Source: a virus. Taken from it: a stretch of DNA of 32,253 bases. A program made the translations under genes and the position numbers. The notes beneath the pieces were generated by a model that saw only the letters and a program-made list of their open reading frames with translations, searched no databases and had not been told where the DNA came from. Below, one piece after another: positions 1 to 8,786 of the stretch. The first letter of the stretch is position 1. Each line of letters opens with the position of its first letter. The stretch lies in IMG/VR virus record IMGVR_UViG_3300017719_000088, positions 1 through 32,253 of that record; one strand, written 5' to 3'.

Positions 1-1004
1 AATTTATCACGCTCAAATCTGTATTTTGATATAGGACATTCTATAAAACCTTCATTTTGGAATTGGCTCCATATCTCGTTTATGTAAGTTTGAATCTTTT
101 TAAAGAATTCTAAATGTTGGTATTGTTTAAAAACACCCCCATAAAGCTGTTTGAATGTTAATTCTTTCGCTTTTTTATAGTCAACGTTATAAAGTCTCGC
201 AAATGATCTATGAATATCGTCATCACCAAAGTTATAATGAATAAGGGAGCTAGCAAGAGTAGGATGATAAGCTGAAATGTCAATTTCAACCAATCTATCG
301 TTTTCAGGTATGAATGTTTTTCTGGTTCCATTTTCTTTATTTAATGCTGCAAAGTTAACCCCTCCAAAACGGTTTGAAGGTCTTGTTGTTGTTGTTCTGT
401 AGTTATATTGTGTGTAGACTCTATCTCCGCAATCTTGATTGAAGTGTTCTTTAAAGAGTTCTCTTTGAACTCGTAAACCATTCCTTTCGATGGAGTTGAA
501 TACCAATGGTACTCTGCTATTGTAAAATTCGTTGATTGGTGCATTAAAATGTTGTTTTAAATTATTATAATTTTTTTCACACGTTTCGTAATGTTTAACG
601 ATAGGAACTATTCTGTTAATATCCAACTTATCTTTAACTCTTTGTGATAATATTTGGTGTGCTTTAGTAGTTTCCATCTCATATTCGGGAGAAGCTAAAG
701 AAACATCTATAATGTTCCTATGCACAAAATAGTGTAAGAATTCCTTCTTACCCCAAACATACAATGTATCATAGCTACTAATTAATTCAGCAATATACTC
801 ACTGTTTAACGGCATAGATTCGCTATGGTTTATTGAAATAATATAGCCCTTATGTGCATTCATAGGATGTACATATATTAAGGATACTTTATTAGTTACA
901 GGATGAGTTTTATAAGAATATGGTATAACTTCTATATAAGCTTCTTTGTAACCTTTATTGTAAAAACCTTTTAGTTGGTCTGTATTTTCAATTAGCCAAA
1001 ACAA
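1..1004 (-). CDS. Family A DNA polymerase, N-terminal part (gene runs off window)
   Basis: Replicative DNA polymerase of the Pol I/T7 type; about 334 codons are visible and the C-terminus lies outside the window. Read on the minus strand, the frame contains the family A signatures in order: TTTRPSNRFGGVNFA (about 330-380, equivalent of the TGRLSS..NLQ region), motif A as VEIDISAYHPTLA (about 255-295, catalytic Asp), and a motif B/O-helix as KAKELTFKQLYGG (about 135-175), where Lys, Phe and Tyr-Gly match the Lys/Phe/Tyr-Gly of E. coli Pol I. Motif C is expected beyond position 1. The upstream 190 or so residues should be the exonuclease region, but no convincing DxE motif is visible. No ATG, GTG or other TTG precedes the conserved sequence; the best start is TTG at 1004, four codons before LIENTDQL, after an in-frame TAG at 1008-1010. 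The first ATG (863) would cut into conserved-looking sequence. It follows the tail genes directly with a 24-base gap. Confidence 0.88.
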   Translation of the reverse strand, partial: MFWLIENTDQLKGFYNKGYKEAYIEVIPYSYKTHPVTNKVSLIYVHPMNAHKGYIISINHSESMPLNSEYIAELISSYDTLYVWGKKEFLHYFVHRNIIDVSLASPEYEMETTKAHQILSQRVKDKLDINRIVPIVKHYETCEKNYNNLKQHFNAPINEFYNSRVPLVFNSIERNGLRVQRELFKEHFNQDCGDRVYTQYNYRTTTTRPSNRFGGVNFAALNKENGTRKTFIPENDRLVEIDISAYHPTLASSLIHYNFGDDDIHRSFARLYNVDYKKAKELTFKQLYGGVFKQYQHLEFFKKIQTYINEIWSQFQNEGFIECPISKYRFERDK

Positions 1005-1028
1005 TAACTAAATATACGAATAGTATTT

Positions 1029-1874
1029 TTAATATCCACCTCCTCCTCCACTACTTGGGGAAGATTGAACAGATGGAGATATTGTTCCACTAGAAGGAAC
1101 AATAAAATTAGGTTTTAATGGAATTAAAATTAATTCAGGCCCATCTCCATGTTCTTTTCCTGTCATAATTTTACCATCAGACATTATATGGTAATATCCT
1201 ATATAATTGGTTCTATTAGGCAATAAAAGTTCTCCTCCTTTAGTATATAAAAAATCTTCTTTTTCTCTATTTACTTTTAAAAATTGGTTAAAATTTTTCC
1301 AATTATATTTTTTTTCAAAGTTTAAAATATTACTAACATTTGCTTGTGCAACTGAGGATTCTCCAGGACTTCTTAAATACCAAATTAAATTTGCTACTTC
1401 ATATAAATTAAAAGCTACTTTTGGGGATAAATCTATAAATTGATTATAAACTTCTTTAGATATTTCAATATAAGAATTTTGGTTTACTTTTTTAGCAAAA
1501 AATCTTGTAGCATATCCTTTTGAAATATTATTTTCATTAGGAATAAAATAATAACTTAAAGGAGGGTTAATATTTGGAGGAGTTTTAGAAGCATTAGTTA
1601 ATAAAGAATAAAGTTCATTTTCGTAAGATTCAAACCTTGTATCAGGACCTTCAATTGTTTCGGCTTCATCAAAATATAATTGAAATTCATTATTATCAGT
1701 TGTTGGTTTTGGTTTAATTAACTCAATTAAAACAGTATCATTAGGGCTATTAGCATAATATTTTCCATCTGATGTTGAAAAATAAATACCATAATAAAGA
1801 GCATTAGTACTTTTATAAGCTAAATCTCCATTACTTACTAAATTTACTTCTACTTGTGATGATGGAAAATACAT
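1029..1874 (-). CDS. Putative virion/baseplate-associated protein, 281 aa
   Basis: Function not recognised with certainty. It is the last gene of the baseplate run, starting 3 bases after the M15 peptidase stop, so it is probably co-transcribed and virion-associated. Two similar segments stand out: LYYGIYFSTSDGKYYANS near residues 26-43 and YIGYYHIMSDGKIMTGKEH near residues 224-242. Both follow a Y-x-G-x-Y...SDGK pattern, which recurs in structural proteins of marine tailed phages (recollection, not searched). The C-terminus is low complexity (Ser/Pro rich) and ends GGGGGY, a tail similar to that of the LysM-like protein encoded at 6083-6421. There is no signal peptide or membrane segment. 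It could be a hub accessory, tail fibre adaptor or cell-wall-contact protein; the assignment is by context. Confidence 0.75.
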   Translation of the reverse strand: MYFPSSQVEVNLVSNGDLAYKSTNALYYGIYFSTSDGKYYANSPNDTVLIELIKPKPTTDNNEFQLYFDEAETIEGPDTRFESYENELYSLLTNASKTPPNINPPLSYYFIPNENNISKGYATRFFAKKVNQNSYIEISKEVYNQFIDLSPKVAFNLYEVANLIWYLRSPGESSVAQANVSNILNFEKKYNWKNFNQFLKVNREKEDFLYTKGGELLLPNRTNYIGYYHIMSDGKIMTGKEHGDGPELILIPLKPNFIVPSSGTISPSVQSSPSSGGGGGY

Positions 1875-1877
1875 AAT

Positions 1878-2603
1878 TTATGGTTTTAAATTTTGAATAT
1901 CTATAGGACAATACCCTTCTACTAATTTTTTTTCATCATTCCATCCCGAAGTTTTTCTACCAAAAGTTTTAGCTTTACCTGGGTTATAAACAAAATGCCA
2001 ATTTTCTCCTTTAATATTTAAACCTGCCCAATACCAACCATAATCTATCCCAAACCATTTCATCCAACATTGGACTTTCTTTTTCATTTTATTAGTATTA
2101 CCTGTAAGATCTATTGCTACCCCTAAACCATGATTAGAAGTTCCAGGACAAGCTGCAGCATACCCTGATCCTGTTAAAAATCGAGCTTTGCCTGGGCCTT
2201 GTTGTCCTGTTTTAATCCATTTGCTTTGATCTACAACATTATATTGACCATTGTAGTCTCTATATGCCGAGATTGGAGAAGCAAAACTTGGCTTTAAACC
2301 TACTTTTTGCATAGCTTTAACAGCTTCAATAAAAGCATCAGCTGCATCTTTTTGTAATTTATATGTTGCAAAATGGTTACCAATTCCAGTTAAATATTTT
2401 AATTCTGATTCAGGTAGGTTTCCATTAGTTCCCGTATACTGGTCTGGTGGGAGAGGGAATGTTCTGTTTCTTTTATCAGTATAAGACTCTAAAATATTAA
2501 CATCAAAATTTTTAAGTTTTTTTACATAAGTAGATTCTGAGGTTGATGGAGAAACAATCCCAAATCCTGATTTACTAATAATTTTACCTGTATTAATAGC
2601 CAT
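1878..2603 (-). CDS. M15-family peptidoglycan peptidase (VanY/L-Ala-D-Glu endopeptidase-like), probable tail-associated
   Basis: A zinc metallopeptidase expected to cut peptide bonds in peptidoglycan stem peptides. The M15 metal and catalytic residues are visible: SNHGLGVAIDL gives His158 and Asp165 (HxxGxAxD), and GENWHF gives Glu200 and His203, matching the H-D-E-H pattern of VanX/VanY. The catalytic domain covers about residues 90-212; the first 70 or so residues are an unassigned N-terminal extension. It starts 3 bases after the hub-gene stop and is followed after 3 bases by the 281-aa gene, so it sits inside the baseplate operon rather than beside a holin. No holin, signal peptide or transmembrane segment is seen. 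The position suggests a baseplate-carried wall-penetration enzyme, replacing the lysozyme domain of T4 gp5, but a role as lysis endolysin cannot be excluded. Confidence 0.88.
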   Translation of the reverse strand: MAINTGKIISKSGFGIVSPSTSESTYVKKLKNFDVNILESYTDKRNRTFPLPPDQYTGTNGNLPESELKYLTGIGNHFATYKLQKDAADAFIEAVKAMQKVGLKPSFASPISAYRDYNGQYNVVDQSKWIKTGQQGPGKARFLTGSGYAAACPGTSNHGLGVAIDLTGNTNKMKKKVQCWMKWFGIDYGWYWAGLNIKGENWHFVYNPGKAKTFGRKTSGWNDEKKLVEGYCPIDIQNLKP

Positions 2604-2606
2604 AGT

Positions 2607-5600
2607 TTATTTAGTTAAAACAGATTTACTAGTTGCTAAAGTAGCTAAACTAGTTTTCCATTGGTTACTACTAATTTTATGGTTAACTCCTGTAACTATA
2701 AAATCTAATGTTTCTTCATAATTTGTAGGAAGAAAATCAGTATTTACTTTTAACCTATTATATATTTTAAACCCACTCATTCCTTCCATATCTATAGATA
2801 AGTTAAAAGGAATAAAACCTATTGAGGATTCAACAATTCCTTTATCTTCAGGATCTTCACTTAATGTAACTTCGGCTTGGGCATATTTATAAAATTCTTT
2901 AACAATTTTTGAATTATTTTTTATAAATTCATCGTTAAAAGTTAAAAAAGTAAAATCTCCTTTTTTGCTTTCTGTAAATCCTTGGGATTGAAGTCCTAAT
3001 AAAGAATTAGTAGCATAATTATCAATTACAGATTTATTTTCTGCTTTTAACTGTTCTATAGGAGATAAATCTGAAGAATCAGAAGAATCAGGAGATGTTA
3101 AATTATTTTTAAATCTATCTGTTATGCCTAAATTCCATTTGGAAAATGCTGTAGCCTCAGTTCCTGGTACTGATCCTTTTGATGTTGCCCCTATAGTAAT
3201 CATAGTGGCATATTCTTTACTAATTTTAGTAGTAAATCCTACATTAGTAACAAAACTAGCTTTATTGCCACTATAGCCAAAGACTTCTAGGGGAACTTGT
3301 TGGTCTACTGCTGCAAATTTGTCAGGAAATATGTTTTTTGCATTTGGTATCGGGGTTTGATCTCTAATTACTAATTTTTGTTTATCATTTACAGTAACTT
3401 CTAAATTATTTACTCCTCCTAAACATTCGCTAATACTATCACATATAGATTGTATAAAATCAAATAAACTTACCATTTCTCTTTTATCAGCTAATTTTGT
3501 AAGTAATTCTTCAATCATATAAAAATTTATATAAACATTCATTAAATTTCCATAAGTACCTTCTTTATTACTTTTAATAAAACTTCTTAAACCTCGATAC
3601 AGAGTTCCAGTTTCGTTTTCACTTATATAAATATTATCGTTTCTAATTATAACTTTTCTAGGGTCTAAGCTGTATTGAGAATCTATGGCATAGCAAATGT
3701 TTTCCATTTCATCCGTATCAATCCCTACCATAGGAGGTTTTCCTTCTGTATCAATACAGGTAATATTTACATCTCTTAAATAAGATAATAATTTTCCAAA
3801 TTGAATATAAAAACTTTTATCTACATTTGTAATATTTAATCTAACGAAATCTGTCTGAGCCGTGCCTAATCTTTCTCCTTTATTACTGTAAGGAAAATAA
3901 TGTTCGCCCCCATCAGTTGTTTTTCCTTTTTTATATATAGGATAACCTACTTCTTTATTCCATTTTTCAACTAATTCATTATCGTTTTCTTGACACGGGT
4001 TCATAGTATTTCCTACAACTAAATCACCTTCTCCATCTTGAAAATTATTTTTTATTGATGGTCTTGTTTCTAATGTAGGAAAAGTTACTAAATCTTTATC
4101 TGCGTAATAGTCTATAACACCATCTTTAGCTTCTTCTGAGGAATCAGTATCAGGTTCATAAAAACTTTTAATTTTATAAAAATATTTAAAGAAATTTCCT
4201 CTTAAACTTTTTTCTTCTGCAATTCGAGTAAACTCTAATAATTCTTTTTTTCCAGCTTCTTTTTCTTGTTCTTCTGCTTCTGCTGCTTCTGCTGCTTCTT
4301 TAAAAGCAGGATCATCCTCACCACCAGCTAGATCATATCTTTTCATTTCACCATAAATAAAACTTTTAAAAAAATTAAAATCATCTACCCCACATTCGGA
4401 TAATATAGATTTTTGAAGTGGGGTTAGTTTAAATGTTTGACCTCCACCTTCAACAATATCATTTGTATCCTCTAATGAGTTTGGTCTATTAGCTGTTGCC
4501 AAATTTACAAACCCTAAAGGTACACGATTTATTAAATCTAAATCTGGGTTATTACTACCCTCATACCCACTTAAAACTAATTGTCCTGAGAGTCTTTTAG
4601 GGTCATATCCATTATCATTTGTTTCATTTGTAACTAACGCATCTGCTCCATTTATGGATGATGTAGCTACTGAACCTGATATTTCTCCTGTATCTGTTAT
4701 GTATTTCCAATTATAAGGGATATTTTTTTCAGGAATTTTTTCTCGACTATGGTGTTTTACTTGTTGGTTATTATCTATTATAAGATGTAAATACCTCTTT
4801 TTTTCTTGGAGAATTTGAAAATAATTCTGTAGTGCTACTATGTAATATGTACCAATTATTTCCCAGATTCTACTTTGAAAATTAGTACCCTCTTTAACTT
4901 TACCAAAAAATTTATCAATATTTTTTTGTTTTTTATTAACTAAATCTTTATTTTCTTCTGTTAGATCAAGAGGATTTTCTTGGAATTGATAATTAAAACC
5001 TATAGTAGGTCTAGGTGGTAAAACTTCACCTTTTGTACGAAATTTATCATTGTATATTCTATTAACTATATCAATATTTCCTTTTTTTAAATCGAGTTGA
5101 ACAGAATTATAAAAGGTTTGCAAAGCATCTTCTAACCCAGGGTATAAAATAGCATAAAATTGGTTTAGACTAGCTTCATTTTTTATAAATTGAGTAGATT
5201 GTAATTTTATTTTGCTTAATTTTTCATTAGCGCCTTCCCCAGTACTTACACTAATACCTAAAGACTCTACTATATCTCCTAAACTTATTATTTCAATTTT
5301 ACAATTATAGGAGCCATCAGTTTCAAAAGTCCAAGAAAAATTAGATACAGTACCAAACATAGCATCATAATTTCCTCTTGTTTTTTCCCTATGCTCTTCT
5401 ATAAGTGGGATAAATTTAGTATAATCAGAATTATTAAATTTATCATTAAAAAAATGAGTATCTATTAAAGATGCCGGTTGGTTTACTAAGCTTGGGATAG
5501 ATAAGTTGTCATTCCAATACTTACTATGGCCCCATTCTAATAAGACAGTATAACCTAACCTCATATAAAGACAATCTATAATTTCTAATTGGTTTCTATT

Positions 5601-6071
5601 AAATACTTTAATAGTAAGAGTAGCTTTTTTAATAGAACCTCTATTTAAATCCTTAATATCTACATCAATAAGACCTGGCATAGGGGAATATCCAAAATCT
5701 GTACCATCTACACCATAAGCTACACGGCCCCCTTTTCCTACTCCTTGATATTGGTTTTGGGAATATTTTTTATTTCCCTCTTTATCGGTACTTTCACTAT
5801 AAGAAGTTATAGAATTAAACAAAACATATTCCATAGCTAACTGCTTTCCTGTAGAAATACTGTTTAGCATTTGGTTGTTTTTTGCTGTAAGTAAAGCTAA
5901 TCTTTGATCATTAATTTCTACTCCAGAGGCTAATTTAACCCACCCATTATTAGAATTTAAATAAGCTATTTCTTCAGAAGTTCTATTAGATTTTTTACCG
6001 TAAATTTGTTGCCTAGCATCTATTTGGCTATTTACATATGGTTCAAATGGTTCGCCTATTAAATTCCCCAT
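2607..6071 (-). CDS. Large baseplate hub protein (gp27-type, inferred), 1154 aa
   Basis: Very large structural protein in the baseplate position. The N-terminal part contains DVDIKDLNRGSIKKATLTIK followed by a stretch ending in LGYTVLLEWGHS (about residues 138-183), a pattern known in hub proteins of T4-like marine phages. The C-terminal 100 residues (FIPFNLSIDMEGMSGFKIY, then FIVTGVNHKISSNQWKTSL) look like the terminal domain of gp27-type hubs, where a beta-rich domain ends with V-x-H-x-I...W-x-T. The middle holds Glu/Ala-rich, probably helical sequence (EAAEAAEAEEQEKEAGKK, about residue 590) and an Asp/Ser linker. No lysozyme domain is visible; the following gene supplies a peptidase instead. 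It lies 11 bases after the LysM-like gene and 3 bases before the M15 gene, indicating one operon. The hub call rests on context and motif resemblance. Confidence 0.75.
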   Translation of the reverse strand: MGNLIGEPFEPYVNSQIDARQQIYGKKSNRTSEEIAYLNSNNGWVKLASGVEINDQRLALLTAKNNQMLNSISTGKQLAMEYVLFNSITSYSESTDKEGNKKYSQNQYQGVGKGGRVAYGVDGTDFGYSPMPGLIDVDIKDLNRGSIKKATLTIKVFNRNQLEIIDCLYMRLGYTVLLEWGHSKYWNDNLSIPSLVNQPASLIDTHFFNDKFNNSDYTKFIPLIEEHREKTRGNYDAMFGTVSNFSWTFETDGSYNCKIEIISLGDIVESLGISVSTGEGANEKLSKIKLQSTQFIKNEASLNQFYAILYPGLEDALQTFYNSVQLDLKKGNIDIVNRIYNDKFRTKGEVLPPRPTIGFNYQFQENPLDLTEENKDLVNKKQKNIDKFFGKVKEGTNFQSRIWEIIGTYYIVALQNYFQILQEKKRYLHLIIDNNQQVKHHSREKIPEKNIPYNWKYITDTGEISGSVATSSINGADALVTNETNDNGYDPKRLSGQLVLSGYEGSNNPDLDLINRVPLGFVNLATANRPNSLEDTNDIVEGGGQTFKLTPLQKSILSECGVDDFNFFKSFIYGEMKRYDLAGGEDDPAFKEAAEAAEAEEQEKEAGKKELLEFTRIAEEKSLRGNFFKYFYKIKSFYEPDTDSSEEAKDGVIDYYADKDLVTFPTLETRPSIKNNFQDGEGDLVVGNTMNPCQENDNELVEKWNKEVGYPIYKKGKTTDGGEHYFPYSNKGERLGTAQTDFVRLNITNVDKSFYIQFGKLLSYLRDVNITCIDTEGKPPMVGIDTDEMENICYAIDSQYSLDPRKVIIRNDNIYISENETGTLYRGLRSFIKSNKEGTYGNLMNVYINFYMIEELLTKLADKREMVSLFDFIQSICDSISECLGGVNNLEVTVNDKQKLVIRDQTPIPNAKNIFPDKFAAVDQQVPLEVFGYSGNKASFVTNVGFTTKISKEYATMITIGATSKGSVPGTEATAFSKWNLGITDRFKNNLTSPDSSDSSDLSPIEQLKAENKSVIDNYATNSLLGLQSQGFTESKKGDFTFLTFNDEFIKNNSKIVKEFYKYAQAEVTLSEDPEDKGIVESSIGFIPFNLSIDMEGMSGFKIYNRLKVNTDFLPTNYEETLDFIVTGVNHKISSNQWKTSLATLATSKSVLTK

Positions 6072-6082
6072 AACTTTTTATT

Positions 6083-6421
6083 TTAGTATCCACTCCCACC
6101 TGTGTTTGATGAAACATTAGTTTGAGTATTGATATTTTGATATTGTATTTCTGTTGGTGTTGGGTTAGCAGGAATTCTAATTTGTGATCCTACTGGGGGT
6201 GTCAATGACCCTTTGCTTAAATTTCCGTTAGCATTAGCTATAACCCACCATAATGAAGAATCTTGATAAAATTGAGAAGCTAAAGTATCATACCTATCTC
6301 CTATAGTAGTAAAAACATATACATCATCTTCTGATCTTGGTATTTCGGGATAACGTACAGTTTGGTACATTTGTTTACCTCTGGGTGATTTTATTTTTGG
6401 TATGTTTAAATATCTATTCAT
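6083..6421 (-). CDS. LysM-domain baseplate protein (gp53-like)
   Basis: Small protein of 112 aa with a LysM-like fold over about residues 30-85: YVFTTIGDRYDTLASQFYQD, then SSLWWVIANANG, then VGSQIRIPANP. This is the pattern (threonine/gly/asp start, tyr-asp-thr-leu-ala helix, WW-x-I-A-x-A-N, then a GxxIRIP strand) seen in T4 gp53-like wedge and gpX-like tail proteins. In phage tails such domains bind or scaffold the hub, and some may contact peptidoglycan. Its ATG overlaps the TGA of the preceding 675-aa gene (ATGA), indicating translational coupling. The C-terminus is Ser/Asn/Gly rich and ends GGSGY, resembling the end of the 281-aa protein downstream. Confidence 0.82.
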   Translation of the reverse strand: MNRYLNIPKIKSPRGKQMYQTVRYPEIPRSEDDVYVFTTIGDRYDTLASQFYQDSSLWWVIANANGNLSKGSLTPPVGSQIRIPANPTPTEIQYQNINTQTNVSSNTGGSGY

Positions 6422-8445
6422 TTTTGTTTCGAATATAAATTATCTAATGTAGTAAATTGTTTATCTTTTGGGCCTCCTCCTTTATCATCTCTAGCATTTG
6501 CTAAGCTTACAGGTACATAATTGTTATTATACCCATTAGTTAATTCAATATAACGCTGAGGTCCGTAAGTAGCAACCTCATTTCCATCTTTTCCAAAAGT
6601 AAGTTCTTGTTTTTCTGGTCTAAATCTGTGGATTGGGGTAAACTTCATATCAACATTTACTATGTGAGGCATTTCTTTAACTGTTGAGTCACTACCACCT
6701 TCAGTATTTATTCCTATTTCCCAAGGTGATTCTTGAGGAACACCTAAACCTAAACTACCTATAAAACCAGGTAATTCATAACACCAACCTCCTAAAGTAA
6801 GTTGTATTAAAGGACCTCCCATGTAACCATAATCACTATATGTAGGAGCTAAATTAGAAGCTAGAAAGTTTAATTTTTTATATTGAGCCATTAATTCAGG
6901 TTTAGACTGAGCTGCTACTGTAAATCCTATACTAATATCTCTACTAAATCCTCCATATTTATAAAATTCTTCTCCTCGACCCATAAAAGATTGACCTGTC
7001 CATTTTGCACCGTAATTGTCTGAAAAGCTATTTATAAAAGCTCTAAAATGTATAAACTGTTTTTTATTAGGATTATTTTTATTAAGAGCTGCTATTCTAA
7101 ATTTTACTAAATCGTTCTTTTTAATACCATCCTTTTCTCTTACCTTTTCACTTTCATATATAGGTTGAAAATTAATTTCATCTACTACTGAAACCTTAGA
7201 ACTTATTATTTTACCTTTAACATAATTTTTTCTGTCTCCACTTTGACCAGGTGATGTCATATGAACCCTTGAACCTTTTGTTCCTTCTATAGTTTTACCA
7301 TCAGCAGGAACATAAGAAGGAGCTATACCCATTATATATTTAGAATTTGGGTTATCTATAATTTTTGTTCTAAAATCTTGTTGAAATGAACCTGGGTTAA
7401 TTGTATTAGTTAACCTTTCATTTCCTATTTGCTCCTGAGTGTAAACAACAGTACCATTATCATATATTCTACTAGATTTATTTTGAGCAAAATTGTTTAA
7501 AGATTGAAGTAAAGGATATACTGTAGTATCTTTTATTACAAAAGAACCTGATTGGTTAGCATTTATATAACTTCCTAAAGGGGAAGCAAACTCTTCTAAT
7601 GAACCTGTTAATTGGCCCGAAGAACTAGCTTTATTAAATTTAGAAGATACTGTACTTGAATTTTCAAGATATACTTTGTTTACATCTATGTCATTAGATT
7701 TTCCTTTAAAAACTGAATAGCCTTTTTCAAAAAACTCACTATTTTTAAGTTTTGGATTATTTAAACCTGTTCTTTCTTCAATAGAAAATATTGGAATATC
7801 TGTTTTTCCTATTCCTAATATAGATCCAGGACCACCACCATAAGATAAAAGATCATTATTTACTGGTGAAATATTATTATACCCACTAGTAGTTGTAATT
7901 GGTTGGTCTTTAATTTTAGTATTATGTAATTCAACTAATCTATTAGTAAATCCATTAATTCCTCCTTTAACTTTCTCTTTAACATCTTTATCTGTATATG
8001 TTCTTAATGATCCAGGACTTCCAGGAATTGGATTTAATCCTTGTTTGTTAAGATGAACACCTGCAATATTAGTTATAGATTGAGCTAAAGTGCTTAAAGG
8101 AGTATAGACACCTTCATTTGGTTTTAAATTAGCTTGAGTTTCTACTCCTGTTTGAGATAATAAATTTTGTTTAGCTATAAATAAAAGTCCACTTGGAGAT
8201 TTTAAATCAAAAAAATATTTAGCTAATCTAGCAGCATCTGTTACAGCCGATGTAGCCGCAGCTGTTCCTCCTCTTAATAAAAAGTCTTTATTAGCCGCAG
8301 TAAGGCCCGCATTGGTGGGTTTAGCATTCTCTATATCTTTTTGGATATAAGGTTGTCCGCTATACCCCTCATCAACCCTATCTTTACTATATTTTAAAGA
8401 TGTTAAATCGCTTTTAAGATAACGTAGTGTAGACTGTGTAGACAT
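6418..8445 (-). CDS. Baseplate/tail-tube-like structural protein, 675 aa
   Basis: A virion protein between the tape measure and the hub. The first 430 residues are Asn/Ser/Gly rich and of unknown fold. The C-terminal 200 residues carry a pattern common in phage baseplate proteins with a tube-like beta-barrel: GAKWTGQSFMGRGEEFYKYG, FSRDISIGFTVAAQS, ELMAQYKKLNFLASNLAPTY, GGPLIQLTLGGWCYELPGFI and a strand ending MKFTPIHRFRP. Tube-type domains of this kind occur in T4 gp48/gp54 and related initiator proteins; assignment to one of these is inference. It begins 3 bases after the 102-aa gene stop and overlaps the LysM gene by 4 bases, so it belongs to the same operon. It is most likely the adaptor between the hub and tail tube. 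Confidence 0.72.
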   Translation of the reverse strand: MSTQSTLRYLKSDLTSLKYSKDRVDEGYSGQPYIQKDIENAKPTNAGLTAANKDFLLRGGTAAATSAVTDAARLAKYFFDLKSPSGLLFIAKQNLLSQTGVETQANLKPNEGVYTPLSTLAQSITNIAGVHLNKQGLNPIPGSPGSLRTYTDKDVKEKVKGGINGFTNRLVELHNTKIKDQPITTTSGYNNISPVNNDLLSYGGGPGSILGIGKTDIPIFSIEERTGLNNPKLKNSEFFEKGYSVFKGKSNDIDVNKVYLENSSTVSSKFNKASSSGQLTGSLEEFASPLGSYINANQSGSFVIKDTTVYPLLQSLNNFAQNKSSRIYDNGTVVYTQEQIGNERLTNTINPGSFQQDFRTKIIDNPNSKYIMGIAPSYVPADGKTIEGTKGSRVHMTSPGQSGDRKNYVKGKIISSKVSVVDEINFQPIYESEKVREKDGIKKNDLVKFRIAALNKNNPNKKQFIHFRAFINSFSDNYGAKWTGQSFMGRGEEFYKYGGFSRDISIGFTVAAQSKPELMAQYKKLNFLASNLAPTYSDYGYMGGPLIQLTLGGWCYELPGFIGSLGLGVPQESPWEIGINTEGGSDSTVKEMPHIVNVDMKFTPIHRFRPEKQELTFGKDGNEVATYGPQRYIELTNGYNNNYVPVSLANARDDKGGGPKDKQFTTLDNLYSKQK

Positions 8446-8448
8446 TTA

Positions 8449-8757
8449 TTAAATTCTTCCCACTCCTTCATCAGGTGCACTGTTTTTATAAGTACCTTGA
8501 GCAAAAGTATTATTAATAGAAGGTGTTTGACCATCTCTATTAGGTGCTAAAGGTGTAATTCCCTCTAAGTCTAATTCAGAAGGTGCTGGTTTTCCTAATA
8601 TTTCAGGATTACCATTTATTGAGTAGTCAAAATGTAGTTTTGATAAAGATTTATCTCCTATAATAGCATCTCTTTCGCGTTGTAAATCCGCAGAGTTACC
8701 TCCTTGACCAGCTCCAAAAGTAGATCCATTTTGTAAAAATTTTTCTTGTATTCCCAT
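8449..8757 (-). CDS. Small conserved-context virion protein, 102 aa, unknown function
   Basis: No family recognised. The protein is Gly/Asn/Pro rich with little hydrophobic core (GSTFGAGQGGNSADLQRERD near the N-terminus, DYSINGNPEI in the middle, APDEGVGRI at the end), which suggests an extended or disordered peptide that folds on a partner. It sits between the tape measure and the 675-aa baseplate protein, 3 bases before the latter. The 29-base gap before its ATG contains the recurrent ATATTTATAATA element (8770-8781), so it may head a transcript that carries the hub genes. A baseplate plug or assembly factor is possible, but this is guesswork from position. Confidence 0.7.
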   Translation of the reverse strand: MGIQEKFLQNGSTFGAGQGGNSADLQRERDAIIGDKSLSKLHFDYSINGNPEILGKPAPSELDLEGITPLAPNRDGQTPSINNTFAQGTYKNSAPDEGVGRI

Positions 8758-8769
8758 GATTGTTTGTTT

Positions 8770-8781
8770 TATTATAAATAT
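8770..8781 (-). promoter_or_regulatory. Recurrent AT-rich element (candidate late promoter)
   Basis: Minus strand ATATTTATAATA, perfect copy, ending 12 bases before the ATG of the 102-aa gene. One of seven identical 12-mers in intergenic gaps of this window. It contains TATAAT on the coding strand and TATAAATA on the opposite strand. Confidence 0.55.
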
Positions 8782-8786
8782 TTAAG

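Noticed and set aside
341-544. Minus-strand ORF of 67 aa
   Set aside because: It lies inside the DNA polymerase reading frame, which shows motif A and B in the other frame; this is an out-of-frame shadow.
1005-1031. Stop-codon readthrough joining the 281-aa protein to the polymerase
   Set aside because: The two genes are in the same frame, but two stops (TAA at 1029-1031 and TAG at 1008-1010) separate them with no readthrough context; a TTG start is simpler.
3626-3633. TATAAATA octamer as a plus-strand T4-type late promoter
   Set aside because: It lies within the hub gene, faces no plus-strand gene and is expected by chance at this AT content; the intergenic copies are distinguished by their longer shared context.
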